This document shows positions 6,781 to 10,893 of a stretch of DNA of 10,893 nt, piece by piece. The notes beneath the pieces were generated by a model, which saw nothing but the letters and a program-made list of their open reading frames with translations, had not been told where the DNA came from and made no database searches. Position 1 is the first letter of the stretch, and the number at the start of each line of letters is the position of its first letter. The translations under genes and the position numbers were made by a program. Location of the stretch: NCBI GenBank assembly GCA_023392755.1, contig JAEWNM010000180.1, forward strand, positions 1 through 10,893, in the 5' to 3' direction. The stretch comes from Bacillota bacterium. GTDB lineage: Bacteria > Bacillota > Clostridia > Christensenellales > Aristaeellaceae.

Positions 6781-6824
6781 AGCCGAATCCATACGGGAAT
6801 GCGTCGCCGCGGCGGCTCTTTTCG
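6779..6824 (+). terminator. Probable terminator after the M28 gene
   Basis: AGAGCCG (6779-6785, starting in the TAG stop) pairs with CGGCTCT (6813-6819), followed by TTTTC. The loop is long (27 nt) and contains the self-complementary CGCCGCGGCG, so the fold would be branched. The stem with a T-run is terminator-like, but the loop length lowers confidence. Confidence 0.45.
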
Positions 6825-6929
6825 TGAAGCCCGCTTTTGCCTTATGCCCGCGAAGCGCGGCGCTGCTTTGCCCCGGTGCTTTTGCTCCGTCTTTGAATTT
6901 TCTTGGAAGCATTCAGTTTTTCCATATCG

Positions 6930-6935
6930 TATAAT
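6930..6935 (+). promoter_or_regulatory. Perfect -10 hexamer directly before the GNAT gene
   Basis: TATAAT lies one base upstream of the ribosome site AGGTGG (6937-6942). No acceptable -35 is found at 16-18 bp (AAGCAT at 17). If used, transcription would begin near 6942 and give an almost leaderless mRNA with the start codons at about +6 and +9. If not used, the GNAT gene depends on read-through from the M28 gene. Confidence 0.35.
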
Positions 6936-6946
6936 CAGGTGGTGCG

Positions 6947-7591
6947 ATGATGCAAATTGATACGCTGTATCACTTATCCCGGGCGGACGCCTCCAAGGTG
7001 GTCCGCATCCTGCTGGAATGCTTCAAGGACGATCCGCTGTACAGAAAGCTTATCCCCGAGGTACACCTGCGGGACAAGACTTTGCCCGAAGTATTCGCCT
7101 GTGACGCGGGCGAGCTTCTGGAAAACGACGATGCCTTTGCCGACAGCGCGGACGTCAATGGACTGATCATTGCCGATGACGATTCCCAGCCCTACAACCA
7201 CTTGAAATTCTTTTCCGTGGAAACATTTTACGCCTGGAAAACCAATGTATCGCTGATCAAGGATGATATGTCCTTAAAGACGCTGGGGCATTTTTTGAAG
7301 GCCAGGCAGTATCTGAACGCCACCTGGACCAAGGAGCTGCCGCCCAGGCGCTACATGCATATCATCTACTTTGCCGTTCGCCCCGCGGCCCGCGGAACGG
7401 GCATCGCCCACAAGGTGATGGAGCCGGTGCTGAGGTATGCCGATCAAAAGGGGCTGCTGGTCTCCCTGGAGACCCACAACGAAAAGAACCTGCCCATGTA
7501 CCAGCATTACGGCTTTGAACTGCATACCACCGTCCAGACGCCTTTTGACCTTTTGCAGTATTGCATGATCCGGCACCCGGCGGCTCCGTAG
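6947..7591 (+). CDS. GNAT family N-acetyltransferase
   Basis: Transfers an acetyl group from acetyl-CoA to an amine; the acceptor is unknown. 214 residues with a C-terminal GNAT core. Motif A is MHIIYFAVRPAARGTGIAHKVM (137-158), in which R149-G150-T151-G152-I153-A154 forms the pyrophosphate-binding loop. Motif B is LETHNEKNLPMYQHYGFEL (174-192) with the usual Tyr in the helix and the closing GF. The N-terminal 130 residues are longer than a minimal GNAT and rich in acidic residues, including FKDDPLYRKLIP (26-37), which recurs in a set of uncharacterised bacterial and fungal GNATs of this size. Two consecutive ATGs are possible: AGGTGG is 4 nt from the first and 7 nt from the second (6950), so the start could be one codon later. 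The gene follows the M28 gene by 166 nt in the same direction. No clear pathway link is visible. Confidence 0.92.
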   Translation: MMQIDTLYHLSRADASKVVRILLECFKDDPLYRKLIPEVHLRDKTLPEVFACDAGELLENDDAFADSADVNGLIIADDDSQPYNHLKFFSVETFYAWKTNVSLIKDDMSLKTLGHFLKARQYLNATWTKELPPRRYMHIIYFAVRPAARGTGIAHKVMEPVLRYADQKGLLVSLETHNEKNLPMYQHYGFELHTTVQTPFDLLQYCMIRHPAAP

Positions 7592-7597
7592 CATCTG

Positions 7598-7668
7598 GCA
7601 TGGTTTTCATGTTTTCCATGCAATGCAGCATGGAACGGCTGCTTTGCGCAACAGCCGCCTTGCCATGC
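7598..7668 (+). repeat. Four GCATGG/CCATGC arms forming competing hairpins
   Basis: GCATGG at 7598-7603 and 7628-7633, CCATGC at 7616-7621 and 7663-7668. The first pair gives a hairpin with a 12-nt loop. The second pair encloses a further stem, CGGCTG (7636-7641) with CAGCCG (7652-7657). The middle arms could also pair with each other. The block lies just after the GNAT stop and ends about 20 nt before the next promoter. No T-run follows, so it is not a clear intrinsic terminator. It may act as a 3'-end structure for the upstream mRNA. Confidence 0.5.
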
Positions 7669-7689
7669 GCAAGATTACTGTCCTATGGA

Positions 7690-7718
7690 TTGACGACCGG
7701 ACAATTATTTGTTATAGT
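7690..7718 (+). promoter_or_regulatory. Promoter of the GNAT-Rnk gene
   Basis: -35 TTGACG (7690-7695, five of six), a 17-bp spacer and -10 TATAGT (7713-7718, five of six) make this the best promoter in the window. The start near 7725 leaves a leader of about 60 nt. The GNAT-Rnk unit is therefore transcribed separately from the upstream GNAT gene. Confidence 0.8.
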
Positions 7719-7786
7719 AGATAAAAAGAACCGTCATAGATGTCCTATGAAGGGCTTTTATTTCTTACGACAGGGTGTAGTAAAAA

Positions 7787-8716
7787 ATGAAAGAGCCTTT
7801 TATTTATTTATGTCCCGAAGTAACAAGGGAAAATGCATTGCAGATTATACAATGGCTTTCGGATGAGGAGGTCAGGAAATATCTGAGCGACACGCAGGAT
7901 GTGCCCATTCATATCAGGCAGGCGGTGGACAGGGTCAACCTGCCGGTTGTGACGCACCTGTTCAGCCGTGGCGGAAGATTTTACATCATTCATGATAAAA
8001 AAGGCACTCCGGTGGGCTTTGTGCGCCTGGTGGCGGGAGTTTGTGATACGGAAATGGTGATCGTCATCGGTGACCGGGCGAATTGGGGAAAACGGATAGG
8101 CACCAGCGCGATCCGTGAAAGCATGAAAATTGCTTTTTTTGAACTGAGATCGGCGAAAATGACCGCCAGGATTCATCGCGAGAACAAGCGGTCCATGCGG
8201 GCGTTTCTCAGGTCCGGATTTAAGCTGAGGCATGAAACGCCGGCGCTTCAAAGGCTAGAAATCACCATGGATGAATATTTGAAGTTTATCAAGCAGGGAG
8301 GGAATACCATGCCGGCACAGGTGATCATAACGGAGGTCGATCAAGCAAGGCTCAAGAAACTGATCTATGATGAGGCGCACAATGGAACGGTCGAGGATCA
8401 ATTCATGCAGGCCCTGGAACGTGAGCTTGGCCGCGCCCAGGTGGTAGACAGCCATATGGTTCCCCGGGAGGTCATCACCATGAATTCCAAGGTTCTGTTG
8501 GATTTGGGGGAAGACGAGCTTGAGGTTTCGCTGGTATATCCCCCCGAAGCCAACCTTGCAAGCAACAAGCTGTCGGTCTTATCCCCCATTGGAACAGCCA
8601 TCCTTGGGTATAAGGAAGGTGACTTCATTCAGTGGAAGGTTCCTTCCGGCGTTGCCGAAATACATGTCAAGAAGGTGATCTATCAGCCGGAAGCGGCGGG
8701 AGATTATCATCTGTAA
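7787..8716 (+). CDS. GNAT acetyltransferase fused in frame to an Rnk/GreA-like RNA polymerase regulator
   Basis: 309 residues in one uninterrupted frame. Residues 1-168 are a RimJ/RimL-like GNAT domain: cofactor loop GDRANWGKRIGTSAIRESM (95-113) and the helix-strand NKRSMRAFLRSGFKL (133-147). Residues 175-309 form a full-length Rnk. From memory of Escherichia coli Rnk (136 residues), the shared blocks are V(I/V)TMNS(K/R)V (229-236), LVYP (249-252), LSV(L/M)(S/A)P(I/V)G (262-269), LG-x-x-x-GD (273-279) and YQPEAAGDY (299-307). Rnk binds RNA polymerase through a short N-terminal coiled coil (about 185-218 here) and a GreA-type FKBP-like domain. The linker is only KQGGNT, encoded by a GGGAGGG ribosome site, with ATG at 8309 opening an exact Rnk of 135 residues. 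The cell may make the fusion, free Rnk, or both. The ribosome site for the long form is weak (AGGGTG, 9 nt from ATG 7787). The acetyl acceptor is unknown. Confidence 0.9.
   Translation: MKEPFIYLCPEVTRENALQIIQWLSDEEVRKYLSDTQDVPIHIRQAVDRVNLPVVTHLFSRGGRFYIIHDKKGTPVGFVRLVAGVCDTEMVIVIGDRANWGKRIGTSAIRESMKIAFFELRSAKMTARIHRENKRSMRAFLRSGFKLRHETPALQRLEITMDEYLKFIKQGGNTMPAQVIITEVDQARLKKLIYDEAHNGTVEDQFMQALERELGRAQVVDSHMVPREVITMNSKVLLDLGEDELEVSLVYPPEANLASNKLSVLSPIGTAILGYKEGDFIQWKVPSGVAEIHVKKVIYQPEAAGDYHL
8296..8311 (+). promoter_or_regulatory. rnk: Internal ribosome binding site and start codon for free Rnk
   Basis: GGGAGGG (8296-8302) is followed after 6 nt by ATG 8309. It is a stronger Shine-Dalgarno match than the one for the long frame. 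Starting here gives 135 residues (8309-8716) beginning MPAQVIITEVDQ, matching the usual start and length of stand-alone Rnk. That argues the downstream domain is, or recently was, translated by itself. Confidence 0.65.
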
Positions 8717-8814
8717 AACGGTCAAAGGCGTTGTCATTTTTGGGGCTGCACTTTTTTCAGGCGGCCCTACGCACCGGTCCTGGGCAAACAAAAGAGTTGC
8801 ATTATGTTTGCAGC

Positions 8815-8852
8815 AAAAAAGAGACAGGCTTTACCGCCTGCCTCTTTTATTT
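8815..8852. terminator. Bidirectional intrinsic terminator
   Basis: AAAAGAG-A-CAGGC (8817-8829) pairs with GCCTG-C-CTCTTTT (8836-8848) around a TTTACC loop, with one mismatch. On the plus strand the stem ends in TTTTATTT. On the minus strand it ends in a run of six T. It separates the convergent GNAT-Rnk gene and sugar isomerase gene and should stop both transcripts. Confidence 0.88.
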
Positions 8853-8860
8853 GATAAAGA

Positions 8861-8920
8861 ATGGGGATTCCCAAGGGGTTATATCCCTTGAGCAGGGGTG
8901 TAGGGGACAGAGTCCCCTAC
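8861..8920. repeat. Palindrome-rich block, possible dispersed repeat
   Basis: Three nested elements in 60 bp: GGGGATTCCC-like (8863-8872), CAAGGG/CCCTTG (8872-8877 and 8885-8890) and a perfect 9-bp stem GTAGGGGAC/GTCCCCTAC (8900-8908 and 8912-8920) with loop AGA. The last stem contains the stop codon of the minus-strand isomerase gene. Short G-run/C-run units of this kind are often scattered between genes in Clostridia, but only one copy lies here, so its repeat status is inferred. Confidence 0.5.
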
Positions 8921-9729
8921 CGGCCGATGGATTTTACGTAATCCAGGCTCAGCTTTGCGGCTGCCAGCGGAGGGCGCTCCGGGGACAGGTCCTGCTCCAC
9001 CACAAGCCATTGCGCGCCGCTTTCCACAGCGGCGGCCACGATGGAAGGAATGTCCTGGCAGCCCATTCCAACGGGCTTGAAGGAAAAGGCCACGTCTTTA
9101 TCAGCCGCCTTGTCGGTGCCGATGAGGCCGTAGGGTGTTTTGCCATCCTTGCGGCCCACATAATCCTTCAGGTGCACCACCGGGCAGCGGCCGGCATACT
9201 TGCGGACATACTCCGCGGGGTCAAGCCCTGCATATTTTACCCAGCAGGTATCGATCTCCGTCTTTAGGATATCGGCGGGAATGGCTTCGTACAGGAAATC
9301 AAGGCCGTACTGGCCCGACAGGGCCGCAAACTCGAAATCATGGTTGTGGTACAAAAGCTGCAGCCCCCCTTCCTTGCACAGCCTGCCGAACTTGTACATC
9401 ACCCGCAGCATGGCGGCAAAGCCCGCCGCGCCGGGGCGGCTGCTTTCATCCAGGAAGGGGACGGCGATATATTCGCAGCCGATGGTTTGATGATAGGCGA
9501 TAACGCCGAACATATCCTCGATGATTTTGGCCATGGGCACATGGCTGGAGATGGCCTTGAGGCCGTGCTCCGACAGCATGCCCAACACAGCTTCCGCCGT
9601 GTGGCCGTAAAAGCCCGCGAATTCCACGCCGTCATACCCCAATGATTTGATCTGGCCAAGAACGCCGTTCAAATCGGCCTGCGCCTCTTCCCGGGCGGAA
9701 TACACCTGATACGCAATAGGCAGCATCAT
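8917..9729 (-). CDS. Sugar phosphate isomerase/epimerase family TIM-barrel protein
   Basis: 270 residues of the xylose-isomerase-like (AP endonuclease 2 family) TIM barrel. It probably isomerises or epimerises a sugar, keto-sugar or inositol-derived intermediate with a divalent metal. Visible strand-end residues that fit the metal/acid-base set: GVEFAG (34-39), SSHVP (61-65), YHNHDFE (127-133), EIDTCW (158-163), HLKDY (186-190) and VVEQD (243-247). D160, H186 and E245 are the best ligand candidates. Start at ATG 9729: AAGGAG lies 6 nt upstream, though the next codon is also ATG. It is the second gene of an operon, 18 nt after the Gfo/Idh/MocA gene. That pairing is common in inositol and rare-sugar catabolism, where oxidation and isomerisation/dehydration follow each other. 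The substrate cannot be named. The stop codon sits inside a hairpin. Confidence 0.93.
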   Translation of the reverse strand: MMLPIAYQVYSAREEAQADLNGVLGQIKSLGYDGVEFAGFYGHTAEAVLGMLSEHGLKAISSHVPMAKIIEDMFGVIAYHQTIGCEYIAVPFLDESSRPGAAGFAAMLRVMYKFGRLCKEGGLQLLYHNHDFEFAALSGQYGLDFLYEAIPADILKTEIDTCWVKYAGLDPAEYVRKYAGRCPVVHLKDYVGRKDGKTPYGLIGTDKAADKDVAFSFKPVGMGCQDIPSIVAAAVESGAQWLVVEQDLSPERPPLAAAKLSLDYVKSIGR

Positions 9730-9747
9730 ACGCTTCTCCTTTATGTG

Positions 9748-10836
9748 TCAGTCGAAAATGACAGGCTTGCCCGTCCTGGCGGATTCGTAGATGGCATCCA
9801 GTATCTGCGTAACCACCAGCGCCTGCTCGGGCTTGACCAACAGGGGCTTGGTGCCGTCCAGCACGTGGTCAATCCACATCCTGGCTTCCAGGTCGGCGGG
9901 CGAAACGGTTGCGCCGTCATAGAAGGCGACGCCGCCCGCTTTCAAATCAGGCGTGGTGACATAGGTTTGTGAGAATTTTTCACCGTTTATGCGCAGCGCG
10001 CCGTTGTCGCCCAGCATGTCCGCGCCGCCCTCGGTGCCGCAGAGCATGGTCTTGGCTTCGTGCACGAACAAGGTATTCAGCGCCCAGGAGGCCTCCACGG
10101 TGATGGTAGCGCCATTTTTCATGCGGATGAAGCCGAAGGCGGCGTCCTCCACGGTGAATTTTTCCGGATCCCAGGAGCCCCAGGCGTTGGCGGAGTTGGG
10201 CTTGGGCGCCAGCTCGTGGTACTTTGTTCCTACGACCAGATAAGGCTCATAGTTATCCATGCACCAGAGCGTCAGGTCCAAGGCATGGGTGCCGATGTCG
10301 ATGAGGGGGCCGCCCCCCTGCTTTTCCTCATCCAGGAACACGCCCCACGTAGGTACGGCCCGGCGGCGTATGGCCAGTGCCCGGGCGTAATAAACACTGC
10401 CCAGATCACCGTTTTCACAGCATTTTTTCAGATACAGGCTGTCGGGACGGAAGCGGTTCTGATAGCCGATTGTGAGCTTTTTGCCGGTGCGCCTTGCCGC
10501 CTCCAGCATTTGCCGGGCTTCGGCGGTGTTCTTTGCCATGGGTTTTTCGCACATGACGTGCTTGCCGGCTTCCAACGCGGCAATGGTGATGGGCGCGTGG
10601 CTGGAATTGGGGGTCAGCACATGAACCACATCCAGGTCAAGCTTTAAAAGCTCCCTGTAATCTGTGAGCACCTTTGCGCCGGGCGCGCCATATTTTTCGG
10701 CCGCTTCCTTCGCGCGCTCCGGAACAATATCACAAAATGCCGTCATTTCCGCCTGGGAGAGCTTCTTCAGGCTGGGCATATGCTTTCCGTTGGCGATGCC
10801 GCCGCAGCCGATGATGCCGATGCGAACTTTTTCCAT
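9748..10836 (-). CDS. Gfo/Idh/MocA family oxidoreductase
   Basis: An NAD(P)-dependent dehydrogenase for a sugar, cyclitol or related polyol; cytoplasmic. 362 residues, typical for the family. The N-terminal Rossmann fold begins VRIGIIGCGGIANGKHMPSL (4-23) with the GxGG dinucleotide loop. VHVLTPNSSHAPITIAALEAGKHVMCEKPMA (71-101) carries the catalytic EKP lysine K98. The C-terminal alpha/beta domain has GGGPLIDIGTHALDL (174-188), with D180 and H184 in the family's catalytic DxxxH arrangement. AAAGGA lies 8 nt before ATG 10836. It is the first gene of the operon with the isomerase-like gene. No transporter or regulator of the pathway is visible in the window, so the substrate stays open; inositol-type and glucose-type dehydrogenases both fit. 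Confidence 0.96.
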   Translation of the reverse strand: MEKVRIGIIGCGGIANGKHMPSLKKLSQAEMTAFCDIVPERAKEAAEKYGAPGAKVLTDYRELLKLDLDVVHVLTPNSSHAPITIAALEAGKHVMCEKPMAKNTAEARQMLEAARRTGKKLTIGYQNRFRPDSLYLKKCCENGDLGSVYYARALAIRRRAVPTWGVFLDEEKQGGGPLIDIGTHALDLTLWCMDNYEPYLVVGTKYHELAPKPNSANAWGSWDPEKFTVEDAAFGFIRMKNGATITVEASWALNTLFVHEAKTMLCGTEGGADMLGDNGALRINGEKFSQTYVTTPDLKAGGVAFYDGATVSPADLEARMWIDHVLDGTKPLLVKPEQALVVTQILDAIYESARTGKPVIFD

Positions 10837-10886
10837 GGTGTATTTCCTTTCCGTGTACCGCCATTGCAGGCGATTTTGTTATGGTT

Positions 10887-10892
10887 ATTGTA
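10887..10892 (-). promoter_or_regulatory. Possible -10 of the oxidoreductase operon
   Basis: Minus-strand TACAAT, five of six consensus bases, 50 nt upstream of the start codon. The -35 would lie beyond the right edge, so only half of the promoter can be judged. Confidence 0.35.
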
Positions 10893-10893
10893 C

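Noticed and set aside
7592..7786. CRISPR or tRNA in the repeat-rich gap
   Set aside because: The arms are 6 bp with uneven spacing, there is no cloverleaf, and no regular direct repeats.
7561..7866. 101-codon plus-strand frame between the GNAT genes
   Set aside because: It overlaps the end of one GNAT gene, the hairpins, the promoter and the start of the next gene; no family resemblance.

Overview
The window looks like chromosomal DNA from a GC-rich Firmicute of the Clostridia type. Evidence: strong AGGAGG-like ribosome sites before most genes, sigma-A-like promoters with 17-bp spacers, a feoA-feoA-feoB iron operon, and a 587-residue pyruvate kinase with the extra C-terminal phosphohistidine-like domain common in Firmicutes. 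Genus cannot be decided from the sequence alone. No tRNA, rRNA, CRISPR array, insertion sequence or phage gene is visible.

Layout. (1) Positions 1-2464, minus strand: a ferrous-iron uptake operon, feoA (2099-2311), feoA (1854-2087), feoB (from 1790, running off the left edge). Its promoter is readable (TTGACA, 17 bp, TAAACT), and three palindromes built on GTTAG/CTAAC half-sites lie at the promoter, just downstream of it and in the feoA-feoB gap. They look like operators of a metal-responsive repressor. (2) 2695-4458, minus: pyruvate kinase with its own promoter, followed by a long GC-rich hairpin. (3) 4690-6780, plus, divergent from pyk: a cytoplasmic M28-type zinc peptidase with an insert resembling a PA domain and a long helical C-terminus, the same order as the glutamate carboxypeptidase II/transferrin receptor family. 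(4) 6947-7591, plus: a GNAT acetyltransferase. (5) 7787-8716, plus: one open frame that joins a RimJ/RimL-like GNAT domain to a complete Rnk protein (RNA-polymerase-binding, GreA-like). A strong internal ribosome site and ATG sit exactly at the junction. (6) 8917-10836, minus: a two-gene sugar catabolism unit, a Gfo/Idh/MocA oxidoreductase followed by a sugar phosphate isomerase/epimerase-like TIM barrel. It converges on (5) across a bidirectional terminator and a palindrome-rich stretch that may be a dispersed repeat.

The genes do not form one pathway. Iron uptake, lower glycolysis, peptide processing, acetylation/transcription control and sugar oxidation are neighbouring but separately promoted units. 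The least ordinary object is the GNAT-Rnk frame. Its linker is encoded by the ribosome binding site of the downstream domain, so the locus probably makes both a fusion and a free Rnk. Next in interest is the repeated GTTAG palindrome in the feo operon.
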